The position numbers and the translations under genes are program-made. 64,000 nucleotides of DNA from Cynocephalus volans. Lineage: Eukaryota; Chordata; Mammalia; Dermoptera; Cynocephalidae. Shown here piece after piece: positions 11,421 through 21,520 of the stretch; positions within the stretch are counted from its first letter, which is position 1; each line of letters begins with the position of its first letter. Location of the stretch: positions 185,136,071-185,200,070 of the forward strand of contig NC_084462.1 in NCBI RefSeq assembly GCF_027409185.1, in the 5' to 3' direction. Below the pieces are notes generated by a model. The model saw nothing but the letters and a program-made list of their open reading frames with translations, had not been told where the DNA came from and searched no databases.

Positions 11421-13362
11421 CAAAAGAGAAAGAAGGAAATGGAAGAGGTTCGGAAAGGCATAGCAGATCTTCAGATTGACTCAAATAGCTGGAAAATGTT
11501 TTGTTATCTGCTACCAAGCACTCAAGTGGCAACTATACCAACTTGGGGACAGATAAAGAAATTGACTCAAGAAGCGAATAAGATCACTGAACAACATGGC
11601 CATGGGGGTAATGCATCGGCAATGTTTTTGGCCATGATGGCTTTGGTGTCCACTCAGGTTGGTTTTGTCACTGCTGATAATCATACTTATTGGGCCTATA
11701 TTCCACATTCTCCCATTAACTGGACCATTTCTTGGTATGATGCTCCATTGTTAGTGTATACTAATGACTCTAGATGGATGCCTGGACCATATTCCCAGCG
11801 AGGACCTGTAAAGCCTGAAGTGGAAGGGACTAATGTTACAAATTATACAGTGGGATCGGGGGGACCTCCTGTTTGTATTGGACATGGTGATCACTGTCTT
11901 AAAGTTGCACCCCAGGCATGGTTAAATGTTACCAGAAATACTACAAAAAAGGAATGGTTACGATGACCATTTTTGTTAAGTGCCTATAGTTTCCACAATT
12001 CTTTATTTGATCCAAATGCTTCTGTACCCCATATTCCTCCCTGTCAAACACCTATTCGGAATCACTTGACCCAGTGGGTTCCCTGGACTACTTGTAGGGG
12101 AGAAACACCCCGAGTACTGGTTAATACTTCCTATGGAAATGTCATTGATTGGAGTCCTATTGGCTCCGCTCGGACCAAAGGCCACACTTCAGATCTAAAG
12201 TGGAATAAACATAATCATACTAAAAGTACTACAGGAAATGGGTCTATTGTATGGCACGGTGGAGGATTTGCACCTCCATTTCCTCATTTACCATATTATC
12301 CATTACAAAAAGATTTGTGGAAACTTCCCGCATCTTTATATCTTTTACATACAAGGATTGGAGGTATGATTGATTCCTCATCAAACTATTCCTTAAACTT
12401 CACTGTAAACAGTTTCATATATGTTCACAGTTGTGTACGATTACCTTATTTAATGATGATTGGACAAATTAATTGGATGCAAACCACTGGTGAGATAAAA
12501 TGTTTAGGTAATTGCTCATTATATACTTGTTTAAATCATACCATGAACATTAATTTTTCTAAAGATAGTTTATATATCTTGAAGGCAAGAATTGGCATTT
12601 GGTTACCAGTAAAACCTAATCGACTATGGCAGGACTCCCCTGCTGCTTGTTTCTTACAATATGTAGCTGAGTTTTTGCTAAAACGTTCCCATCGGTTTAT
12701 TGGAACGTTAATAGTTGTAATAATGGGAATAATCTTTGTAACTGCTACTGCGACAGCTACAGCAATAGCTTTACAAAGCTGTATTAAAACTTCACAAGAA
12801 GTAGCAGAGTGGCATAAGAATTCGCATGATTTATGGTCCACTCAATGCCAAATTGACACACAAATACATGAAGAAATAGCTGATTTACAGCAAGCTGTGA
12901 CAATGTTAGGAGATCAAGTTATCAGCCTACAAAGACAAATTCAAATGAAATGTGATTGGAATCAGACTAACTTTTGTATAACCCCAGTGCCTTATAATGA
13001 ATCTTATTGGGACAAAGTTTAAATGTATTTACTATATCATAACACTCTTACACAGGAGATTTTGCAGTTACAATCTCAAATTCAAAACACTTCCAAAGGG
13101 ATTTCAACCTCTCTCAGAGCAAAATGTTTTTAAAGATCTGCTTGATAAGTTATATCAATTAAATCCTATCCCTCATTTAAATGCTGCTTTCGTGTCTGTT
13201 GCCAGTATGCTTATAGTAATTGTATGCTTACTTTTCCTTTTAAATATAGTCTACAAATGCCGCCGAGAACAAGGACAAATGAGTGAGCAAAGGCACGCCA
13301 TTTTCTCTGTCATATACCGCAAATGGCAAAAACAAAAAGGGAGAGATGAAGGAAATGGTTAA
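11415..13362 (+). pseudogene. env: Provirus env (surface and transmembrane subunits), disrupted
   Basis: It encodes an HML-type envelope glycoprotein. The ATG at 11415 opens a long leader with a hydrophobic core near residues 67-82. Surface-subunit sequence with many N-x-S/T sites follows. One in-frame TGA at 11964 interrupts it; the same frame resumes at once and stays open to TAA 13020 (about 350 codons). A furin-type R-S-H-R site (12684-12695) is directly followed by a hydrophobic, Ala/Thr-rich fusion-peptide-like segment and a heptad-repeat region (about 12840-12950). After TAA 13020 and a shift near 13115-13130, the membrane anchor (about 13180-13255) and a short basic tail finish at 13360. 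Env is the best-preserved gene of the provirus. Confidence 0.9.
13333..13346 (+). promoter_or_regulatory. Polypurine tract
   Basis: An all-purine run (AAAAAGGGAGAGA type) ends exactly where the 3' LTR begins with TG. It primes plus-strand DNA synthesis in retroviruses. Its position fixes the LTR start at 13347. Confidence 0.85.
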
Positions 13363-13741
13363 TGGCATCTGTGGTCAGCACCCAAGGACGTGTTCACTTG
13401 GTGAACTCGCATACGAGTAAACAACCAAGAAACGTCAAGGATTGCAAACAATCCTTGAGAACGTTTGAAGCTGTGAGAACACTTTCTTGGGAAGTTCCCA
13501 GGAGGTGCATTATAGACAACCAAGTGCTTGAGAAGGGAGGTAACGGCCTTCTGCTCTTGAGAAAAGTATCACAGAATTTATGCATTAATGCTTCTCTCAC
13601 ATGCACAACTTGCTAAATGTAATAAAAGCTGTAACAGTGGCTGGGTCAGCGCTACTCTCCTGAGAGAGCAGTGGCCCCTGCTCTTCACCTCCATCTCGTC
13701 TGCTGCGTCTTCTTTGGTGTCTCTGATCATTTTAATCTACA
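13347..13741 (+). repeat. Provirus 3' LTR
   Basis: This 395-bp LTR is collinear with 6103-6497 without visible gaps and has about 19 substitutions by hand count. It starts TGAAGG, ends CA, and carries AATAAA at 13621-13626. The target repeat GACTT follows immediately. Confidence 0.95.
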
Positions 13742-13746
13742 GACTT

Positions 13747-14280
13747 CATTGATTGGAACCCGGCGTATGGGTCCTCTTCAGAGAACAGTGATTATCCCAA
13801 CTGCTCTTCCTTGTACAAGCCCACTTTAGCCTGTTGTTAAATTTGGCAATAACTAGCAGTGCATTCCAGTGAATTAATATAAACTCAGTGTCATAATCCT
13901 ACACAATATGGTCCCCACACCCATTATATTCTAATTACTGACTCTATTCCCTCACCAATTTTTGCTAATAGAGGTTTGGTTAGTACCTTTCTCCAGTGTC
14001 CATTTCAACAGCCTCTCACCCACATTTTGTCAAAGTGACTGATGAAAATGAATCCATCTCTATCAGCAAATATAAAACAAATGCCAACCACGAGGAAGTT
14101 GAAACATGTACTATTGGCCCTGACCTAACCTTCTGGGAAATAAGGCATGTTGCAGTGTATACAGATTGCACTACCCTAAAAAGTCCCCTGTGCTTCCCAA
14201 AGCCAAACGCTTCTCTTTCCCCAGTATCCCTGGCAACCACAGAACTGCTTTCTTTTTGTATGATTTTGAATTTTCTATAA
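13747..14280. other. Non-coding DNA 3' of the provirus
   Basis: No gene or repeat recognised. It is the continuation of the pre-integration locus. Confidence 0.35.
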
Positions 14281-14284
14281 TATT

Positions 14285-14900
14285 ATATTGATAAAATTAT
14301 GTAGTATTTTTTCCTTTCCAATTTATCTCACTTAGCAAAATGTTGTTGCCTAAATTAACACCTCATTTATTTGTATTGATGGGTGGTATTCCACTGCATG
14401 GATATACCACTATTGAGTGCCCTCAAATACTGAAAGGCATCTTGCTCACTTTCAGCATATGGTGATTAAAGATAAGACAACTCTAATCTTTCCCTTGGAA
14501 GTTTTCGTGAATAAAAATCTTCAAATCAGCCTAGTAAACAAGTAGGAGCGCAATTTCTACACCGTACGGGGAAATTAATTTTTACTTAAAAACAAACTGC
14601 TGCGATGTCTTCCACAATGCTTGTACCATTGTCATGAATAACAGTTCATTCCTCTGCATCTTTGTAGAACTTGGTTTGTGTATTTCCCATTTTCAGCCAT
14701 TGTAATAGGTGTTCAGCATTATTTCATTGTTACTGTGAATTTCATTTTCCTAATGTCAATCGATGTTGAGCATCTTTCTTTATTCTTATTTTCAAAACAT
14801 GTTTCTTCGGTGAAGTATCTTTTCAAATTTTCACTTATTTTATATTTTGTATTCATTTTTTTTCCCCTGTGGAGCTTCAAAATTTTTTTTGTACAGTCTA
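14285..14900 (-). mobile_element. Old L1 (L1M-type) remnant, antisense, weak
   Basis: It contains the block 'gtggtattccactgcatggatatacca' (about 14385), a decayed copy of the antisense L1 ORF2 end. Text near 14695-14800 ('cattgtaataggtgt', 'gatgttgagcatctttc') is also typical of antisense L1. Highly diverged; edges uncertain. Confidence 0.55.
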
Positions 14901-16112
14901 GATATATGTCTTTGCAAATAAATAAAAGGAAGAGTATCAGAGGAGAAATAAATGAAAGTAAGATAAGATTTTATTTGTGTTGATCTAAAGGATAACTGCT
15001 TAAAACAATGAGAGTAACGATGTATTGGTTGATCATAGTGTATGGATACTAGAAATTAATGACAGCAACGTTATAAAGAAAGGTAGAGAGGAACTGGGAC
15101 TATTCTGTATAAGGTGCTTTCACTAGATGTGAAGTGGAATAGTGCTATTGAAGTGGACTCGGATTAGTTAAAGATTCAGGCTGCAGCCACTAAGAACACT
15201 GTCAAGAACAGTATAATTGATATACTGAAGGAGGAGACAAAATGCAATAAATGACAAGGAGTACTATGAGGCCCCAACGGCACACCTGAGGTCTGCTCCA
15301 AGCCCACGTTCTGGAGCACAGTTTTTCATCAGCCTTGCAGGTTTAAATACGATCATTTAACTTGTTACAGAAAGTCAAATAAAAGAGGACGTTGCAGTCA
15401 TTGGAAGATGATCCGTTCTATAGGTGGGGAGAGGAAGCTCCAGTTGCGCACAGGAAGCCCCTCCTTACCCTCTGCTGCACCTGCTCTGGAGCGGCCCCTG
15501 TGGACAGACACGCTTTGGCGCCCTCTGTCGGCCGCCCACCCTGTCTGCAGTACTGAGGCCACTTCTTCCACTGGATGCTCAGAGTTCACGTGACCGCAAG
15601 TCCTGGGTTGGACCAGCTCAGGGGCCAGACCCGCTCCCCCAAGTCCCTGCTTGGAATTTAGGTCTGGGGAAAGTGCAAGTGCACATTGGAATTATAGAAT
15701 TTTCAGAAAGTTTCAAAATGTGCCTCAATGTCATTCTAAATGTATTTTGGGTTATGGCATTGATAACACAGTGAGAATTAGACTTCATTCATTAATGGGA
15801 AATTACATGACAAAATTTAAAATGCTGTGTGGTTTTCTAGAAGTATTTAGAAAGGTTTAAATATTTCATCTTAGAAACTGTCTGTAGTAGACCTAAAATG
15901 GAGTGGAGTAGAGGTGTGGGGGAGAGGCAGGGCTTGCTCTAACACATGCTTATATGTCTCAAATCCATTTTATATTTTCTAAATAGTAGCATGTAGAAAA
16001 AACACATCGTGACCAAACACTGTTTCTCTTCACCTGACTGTGGGTCTGGGCCCTGTACTCATTGGGTTCTGGGTGTCCCCTGCAGACCAGCTCAGTACTG
16101 ACCCCTGCAGTA
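14901..16112. other. Non-coding DNA, GC-rich near 15430-15660, 3' flank of a V pseudogene
   Basis: No gene recognised. The GC-rich part (about 15430-15660), with gcgccctctg- and cccctgtgg-type text, resembles the 3' flanks of the V genes at 25.6 and 48.6 kb only in general composition. I would not call an exon here. Confidence 0.35.
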
Positions 16113-16151
16113 GGTTCATGTCTGGGTTCACACTGACTACCCCTCACTGTG
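16113..16151 (-). promoter_or_regulatory. V pseudogene RSS (heptamer-23-nonamer)
   Basis: On the minus strand: heptamer CACAGTG (16145-16151, consensus), a 23-bp spacer, and nonamer ACATGAACC (16113-16121, weaker than consensus). It directly follows the V exon end. The signal could still be a V(D)J recombination target although its gene is dead. Confidence 0.85.
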
Positions 16152-16574
16152 TCTCTCGCACAGTAATACACGACCATCTCCTCAGTGGTCACAGAGCTCA
16201 GCTGCAGGGAGAACTGGTTCTTGGATTTGTCTCTGATGATGGAGCTTCAGATATTGAGGGATGGGCTGTAGGATGTGCTACCACTAGCCCATATGTCCCT
16301 GACTCTGGGAACTGGAGGATGCAGTCCCAATGGTAAGCACTTGTGATGCAGAATCCAGAGACAGTGCAGGTGAGGGAGAGGGTCTGTGAGTGATTCACCA
16401 GTCCTGGGCCCAACTCCTGTAGCTAAACCTGGGACAGGACACCTGGAGACAAAAATAGACACAGTGAGTTATGTGCTCATATGTAGCATCCCATACCTTC
16501 ATGTCTGAATCCCTGAGAGCCTCACATCTGGGAGCCACCACCAGAATGAAGAGAAAGAATCACAGGGTCTTCAC
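16152..16574 (-). pseudogene. IGHV pseudogene, clan II (IGHV4-like)
   Basis: The V exon spans 16152-16442 and starts after a normal acceptor (CCAG before GTGTCC). Framework 1 reads Q-V-stop-L-Q: codon 3 is TAG. GPGLV, QTLSLTC and SGF.ITS are recognisable. A frameshift then falls in framework 2 near 'LQFPESG', because the normal WIRQ/LEW track is lost and later framework 3 text ([15 protein letters not shown]) is in another frame, ending in YYCAR. The leader exon (about 16526-16574) has the expected hydrophobic text, but its ATG reads GTG, it has an internal TGA in place of Trp, and the splice donor is damaged. So it has several independent lesions, while promoter and RSS look preserved. Confidence 0.9.
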
Positions 16575-16681
16575 ATTCTTGTGGATGAGATCCATGACTC
16601 TCAGAAATTATTTTGCAGCATAGGTAGTAGCATGAATTTAAGTAAATGCTGCTGTGGTTTCATCTGGCTATCTAAGTGAGC

Positions 16682-16689
16682 ATTTGCAT
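16682..16689 (-). promoter_or_regulatory. Octamer promoter element of V pseudogene
   Basis: A perfect ATGCAAAT on the minus strand, about 108 bp upstream of the leader exon. This is the usual place for the Oct-binding element of Ig V promoters. Confidence 0.8.
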
Positions 16690-17028
16690 GTGGTGGTACC
16701 TTTATATGTAAATGTGAGAAGGAATAGGGGAGGCTCTGGTCTTTAGGTTTCACACTAGTAGGAGGAAGCTGGCTGTGTCCTCAGAGAACTCAGGTCTCCC
16801 CTCACCAGGCACAAGATCCTTTTCTTCCAGGCCAAAAAATCTGGTGGAGGAGCTGGACAGTAACCTGGATATGGCCAATGATCAAAGACAACTTTGTGAA
16901 TAGAGTCAATAACTCACCACTCACTATACTCAGGTACTTCAAAGAGTTCATGAAGAAATTTACATTATTTTCAAAATTTATTTTCCTTTAATTTTTAAAT
17001 TTACTTTCATATATATCCAACTATCCAA

Positions 17029-17288
17029 TTGTCACAGACCCATTTAAACACATTTGAGCAACAGATAAATGTAATAAATACCTTAAATTCTGATAAATCT
17101 GAGTGCAATCATAAATTTACAAAGTGGATGAGTTTGGAGAAACTCATGTTGAGTGAAATAAGCAAAGCACAGAGGGATAAATACCATAGGTACTCTCTCA
17201 CAAGTGGGAGCTAAGAGAGAAAGAAGGAAGGAAAGAAAGACCACAGTGGTGTGTTGGACTTGCAGAGGGAGAGAACATACCCAGTGAT
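17029..17288 (+). mobile_element. L1 3'-end fragment, first part
   Basis: The text near 17125-17215 (GAGTTTGGAGAAACTCATG.. AAGTGGGAGCTAAG) is the sense-strand end of L1 ORF2/3'UTR. It continues after the inserted LTR at about 17696-17900. Confidence 0.75.
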
Positions 17289-17694
17289 TTAGTCCATTTT
17301 GTGTTACTATAATAGAAATACCTGAGACTGGGTAATTTATAAAAAAGAGAGGTTTATTTGGCTTATGATTCTGGGACAGTTGCACCTGGCATGGGCCTCA
17401 GGCTGCTTCTTCTCCTGGCGGAAAGTGGCAGGCAGCCAGTGGGTACAACAGATCACATGACGAGAGGTAGCAAGAGAGAGAGAGAGGAGGTGCCAGGGTC
17501 TTTTTAAGCAATGAGCTCTCATGGGAACTAATAGGGCAAGAACTCACTTATTAATCCCCCTCCCCCAGAAAGAGCATTAATCCATTCATGAGGGAGCTGC
17601 CCCTATGATTCAATCAGTTCCCAACACTGCCACATTGGAGATCAAATTTCCACATGAGTTTTGGAAGGGACAACACATCCAAACTCCATCACCT
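17289..17694 (-). mobile_element. MaLR (ERVL-MaLR) LTR inserted in L1
   Basis: The plus strand shows the typical complement of a MaLR LTR: 'agtccattttgtgttactat', 'acctgagactgggtaatttataaa', 'gaggtttatttgg', and an end with 'catgagttttggaagggaca'. It lies in minus orientation and splits an L1 3' end. Boundaries are good to about 10 bp. No clear target duplication was seen. Confidence 0.85.
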
Positions 17695-17695
17695 A

Positions 17696-17905
17696 GGGAT
17701 ACAAAGTACAGGGGGAAAGGAGATGAGGAATGAGGTTGGCCATAATTGAGGGGATAATTGGGAGGGGGACATGGGGTATAATCACAGTTTGTGGTAATGG
17801 ACATGCTGCCATTATGGGTCTGGCCATCACATCTTAAGCATAAGTGTTAACAATTTGCTTTGTACTCCAAGGATATTCATAAACAATAAAAAACAAAATA
17901 AACAA
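17696..17905 (+). mobile_element. L1 3'UTR fragment, second part
   Basis: This is the continuation of the L1 3' end after the MaLR insertion (text 'ggtataatcacagtttgtggtaatgg'), ending in an A-rich tail near 17885-17910. A-rich, unassigned DNA follows to about 18070. Confidence 0.6.
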
Positions 17906-18136
17906 AAAATAGATTTTAAGCATCTATTACAAATTTGATTTCTATTTTCTGAATCCCATCAAGGGATTCATTAATAAAAAATAAGCTTTGTACATAGAAA
18001 ATAAAATAAATAAATATCAATTAAAATACCAAAAATTTAATGAGGTTCAGAACAATTTATTTACCTTGAGTGAACATTTCTCCACCTGAACTAGCTTTAC
18101 CAGATAGTATATTAAAGATTAGCTATGGGAGAAGTA

Positions 18137-18575
18137 CAGCAGGGGAGGTGGAAGCTCCACAGAGACCACACACCCTGTGGTGCCGCTGCCATGCAATCCA
18201 GCAGGTAGGACTCACTGCTGCCACCTGTTTCCATCCCCAGCCCAGCCCAGTGCACATGGAGCAGGGAGATGCCCAGCAGGGGTGGTGGAAGCTCCACAGA
18301 GACCACATGCTCTGTGGTGTAACCGCAAGACCCAACAGCCTGGCCCAGTGCACGTGGTGCAGGGAGACCTCCAGCAGGGGAGGTGGAAACTACACAGAGA
18401 CTACACACACTGCAGTGCCACTGCCACATGATCCAGCAGGTAGGTCTCACCACCACCACCCATCTCAATCCCCAGCCTGGCCCAGTGTGCATGTAGCAGG
18501 GAGATGTACAGCAGGGAAGGTGGAAGCTCGGCAGAGATCACACACCATGTGGTGACTCTGCGTGATCCAGCAGCC
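18137..18575 (+). repeat. Tandem monomer-like repeats in L1 5'UTR
   Basis: Units starting cagcaggg(g)-aggtggaag begin at 18137, 18274, 18372 and 18509. Spacings are 137, 98 and 137 bp; the second unit lacks about 39 bp in its middle. Each unit has 'ccacagagaccacac', 'gatccagcaggtagg'- and 'cctggcccagtg'-type parts and ends 'gcagggagat'. The fourth unit is incomplete and leads into non-repeated 5'UTR. In mouse L1, tandem monomers act as the promoter; here that role is inferred. Confidence 0.8.
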
Positions 18576-18738
18576 CTACTGAGAGCATGCTGACCAGAGA
18601 GGTGGCTCCCTGGAGAGGCCCAAGACCTGAGGCAACCACACACACAAGGCACTAGTGGCCAACTGAGCAGACACTGAGGCAGCCATCCCAAATTTGCAAC
18701 CCCAGCAACATTCTTACCAGACAATAGTGTAAAACCTG

Positions 18739-19754
18739 TTGACTATGAAACCCACTGCCAGAATGACTAAACATCAAAGGAAAGATACCAGAAATATGAA
18801 AAATCAAGAAAGCACACCACCAAAGAGTAGTAACTCTCAAGCTCTAGATCCTATAGAACAAGAAGCCCTTGAAATGTCTGACAAGGAATTTCAAGTGATA
18901 ATTGTAAGGAAACTGAATGATATACAAGAAAACACAGCTAGACAACATGATGAAACAAGGAAAAGTATACAGGACATGAAAGAAGAAATGTACAAGAAAA
19001 TCAATGTCCTGAGAAAGAATGTAGCAGAGCTTGCCGAACTGAAGAATTCATTCAACGAAATGAAAAACACAACAGAGAGTTTAACCAGCAGGCTCGCAGA
19101 AACAGAAGAGAGAAGTTTTGACTTTGAAGATGGGTTGGTTGAAATAACACAGGCAGACCAAAAAAAAAAAAAAAAAAGGAAAAAGGAATTAAAAGTATTG
19201 AAGAAAATCTAAGAGAGATATCGGACAACCTTAAGCACTCATATATTCGAGTCATGGGTATTCCAGAAGGGGAGGAAAACAGAGATTGCATTCAAAACAT
19301 ATTCAACAAAATAGTGGCAGAAAAATTCATAGTTATTGGAAAAGACACAGACCTTCAGACTCAGGAAGCTCAAAGATCCCCAAATGTATTCAACCCCAAA
19401 AGGTCTTCTCCAAGACATGTTATAGTCAAATTGGCAAAACTCAAAGACAAAGAGAGTATCTTAAAAGCCGCAAGAGAGAAGAGTCAAGTCACCTGTGAGG
19501 GAGCACCAATCAGACTAACATCAGACTTTTCATCACAAACCCTAAAAGCCAGAAAGGAATGGGATGATATATTCAAAATACTAGAAGACAGCGGTTGCTA
19601 GCCAAGAATACTCTACCCTGCAAGGCTATCCTCCCGAAATGAAGGGCAAATAGTATATTTCTCAGACAAACAAAAACTGGAGGAGTTCACCACCACACGA
19701 CCACCCTTACAAGAAATTCTCAAGGAAGTACTGGGTTTGGTTCCTGAAAAATAA
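18739..19754 (+). pseudogene. L1 ORF1 (RNA-binding chaperone), disrupted
   Basis: ORF1p is the trimeric RNA-binding protein of the L1 particle. A Lys/Thr-rich start is followed by a long coiled-coil region (about residues 60-130). A frameshift lies at an A-run (about 19160-19178). In another frame the RRM-like part (RHVIVKLAKLKDKE..) and C-terminal domain follow from about 19240. A TAG at 19599 sits where a glutamine codon would be, and the natural end TAA is at 19752. Full length would be about 338 codons, normal for L1 ORF1. Confidence 0.88.
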
Positions 19755-19944
19755 CTACCACTGCTATAAAAACCCAGGAAAAATCAAAACCCACTAGTAT
19801 AATAAAAATGTCATTCATGAAGAGAAAACAAAGAAACAAAAAGGCTATCTACAACCCAAGGAATGAACAAATACAGAAAACAAACAGTAAATCAGAAAGC
19901 AAGGAACAAAAGACACCTAAGACAACCAAACAATAATCAATAAA

Positions 19945-21520
19945 ATGCAAGGAATAAATCGACACTTTTCAATAACAATTCTTAATGTAAAAGGCTTAAA
20001 TTCCCCAATCAAAAGACACAGACTGGCTGATTGTATTAAAAAGGAGGAACTAACTATATTCTGCCTTTAAGAGACCCACCTCACCCATAAATACTCACAC
20101 AGACTGAGAGTGAAAGGATGGAAAAAGATTTATCATGCAAAGAGAAAAGAAAAACGAGCTGGAGCAGCTATTCTTATATCTGACAAAGTAGACTTTAAAC
20201 TAAAAACCACAAAAAGAGATAATGAGGGCCAATACAAAATGATAAAAGGATTGATCCATCAAGAAGACATAATGATCATAAATATATACACACCCAGTGT
20301 CAGAGCAGCCAGATTTATAAGACAAACTCTATGAAACATAAAGAAGAAAACAGACACTAATGCCATAATAGCAGGGGACCTGAACACCCCACTGTCAATA
20401 TTAGACAGATCATCTAGGCAAAGAATCAGTAGAGAAACACAAGATCTAAACAAGACTCTAGACCAATTGGAATTGGCAGACGTCTACAGAACATTCCACC
20501 CAACAACCTCAGAATATTCATTCTTCTCATCAGCACATGGATCATTCTCCAGGATAGATCACATATTAGGTCACAAATCAAGTCTCAATAAATTCAAAAC
20601 AATTGGAACTATCCCATGTATTTTCTCAGACCACAATGGATTAAAACTAGAAATTAATAACAAACGAAACTCTGGAAACTATACAAACACATGGAAATTA
20701 AACAGCATTCTACTTAATGACATATGGGTCCAAGAAGAAATCAAGCAGGAAATCAAAAAATTTATTGAAACTAATGAAAACAATGATACATCATACCAAA
20801 ACCTGTGGGATACTGCAAAAGCAGTATTAAGGGGGAAATTTATTGCATTAAACGCTCACTTCAGAAGAATGGAAAGATGGCAAGTGAACAACCTAACACT
20901 TCACCTTAAAGAACTAGAAAAACAAGAACAATCCAAACCTAAAGTTAGCAGACAGAAAGAAATCATTAAGATCAGAGCAGAACTAAATGAAATTGAAAAC
21001 CAAAAAACAATTCAAAAGATCAACGAATCAAAAAGTTGGTTTTTTGAAAAGATAAATAAAATTGACAAACTATTAGCATGGCTAACAAAAAAAAGAAGAG
21101 AGAAGACTCAAATAACAAAAATTAGAAACGAAAAAGGTGATATTACAACTGATTCATCTGAAATACAAGGAATCATTCGAGACTACTATAAACAACTAAA
21201 CGCCAACAAATTTGAAAATCTGGAGGAAATGGACAAATTTCTGGACACACACAAGCTCCCAAAACTGAACCATGAAGACGTAGAAAATTTGAAGAGACCG
21301 ATAACAACAGAGGAGATTGAAGGTGTTATCAGAAGGCTCCCAACAAAGAAAAGCCCAGGACCAGATGGATTCACAGCAGAATTTTACCAAACCTTCAAAG
21401 GGGAATTGACACCAATTCTTTACAAACTATTCCAAAAGATTGAAACGGACGCAAATCTCCCAAACTCATTCTATGAAGCAAACATCATCCTGATACCAAA
21501 ACCAGGTAAAGATATAACAC
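19945..21520 (+). pseudogene. L1 ORF2 (endonuclease + partial reverse transcriptase), truncated
   Basis: ORF2p provides nicking and reverse transcription. From the ATG at 19945 the APE-type endonuclease is visible: N-terminal ILNVKGLNS, then ETHLTH (the Glu) directly after a TAA at 20068, then [19 protein letters not shown] and [10 protein letters not shown] (Asp-His). A second stop, TGA, is at 20332. After a long basic linker, the RT domain begins with SPGPDGF..EFYQTF and LIPKPGKD. The frame is open from 20467 to the duplication junction. All catalytic RT residues (FADD) are missing because the element ends there. Confidence 0.9.

Larger units (their letters stand above)
6098..13746 (+). mobile_element. 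Complete class II (betaretrovirus/HML-like) endogenous provirus with target-site duplication
   Basis: The unit runs 5' LTR, primer-binding site, gag, dUTPase-protease, pol, env, polypurine tract, 3' LTR. It is flanked by the 5-bp direct repeat GACTT (6098-6102 and 13742-13746), the mark of retroviral integration. The dUTPase in the protease frame, two CCHC zinc knuckles in gag, the Lys-type primer site and the env layout place it in the betaretrovirus-like ERVs related to HML/HERV-K. By hand the two 395-bp LTRs differ at about 19 positions (about 5%), so insertion was not recent on a mammalian time scale but is much younger than the surrounding L1M and MaLR debris. Every gene carries stops or shifts. 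The provirus is oriented opposite to the V genes and is absent from the duplicated blocks. Confidence 0.95.
18070..21520 (+). mobile_element. L1 LINE, 5' part (5'UTR, ORF1, ORF2 to RT domain), 3' cut off
   Basis: A relatively well-preserved L1. The 5'UTR (about 18130-18738) has repeated monomer-like units. ORF1 runs 18739-19754 and ORF2 from 19945. The element stops abruptly in the ORF2 RT domain, just after the LIPKPGKD motif (about 21510), where the segmental duplication begins. It lacks the RT active site, the C-terminal Cys-rich domain and the 3' end, so it cannot be autonomous. Confidence 0.92.

Noticed and set aside
15398..15774. GC-rich patch as a possible V exon or CpG-island promoter
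   Set aside because: No Cys/Trp framework, leader or RSS was found on either strand, and the CpG density is modest.
18070..18555. 161-codon plus-strand frame in the L1 5'UTR
   Set aside because: Explained by the repeated monomers of the L1 5'UTR; there is no L1 ORF there, although an independent small ORF cannot be formally excluded.
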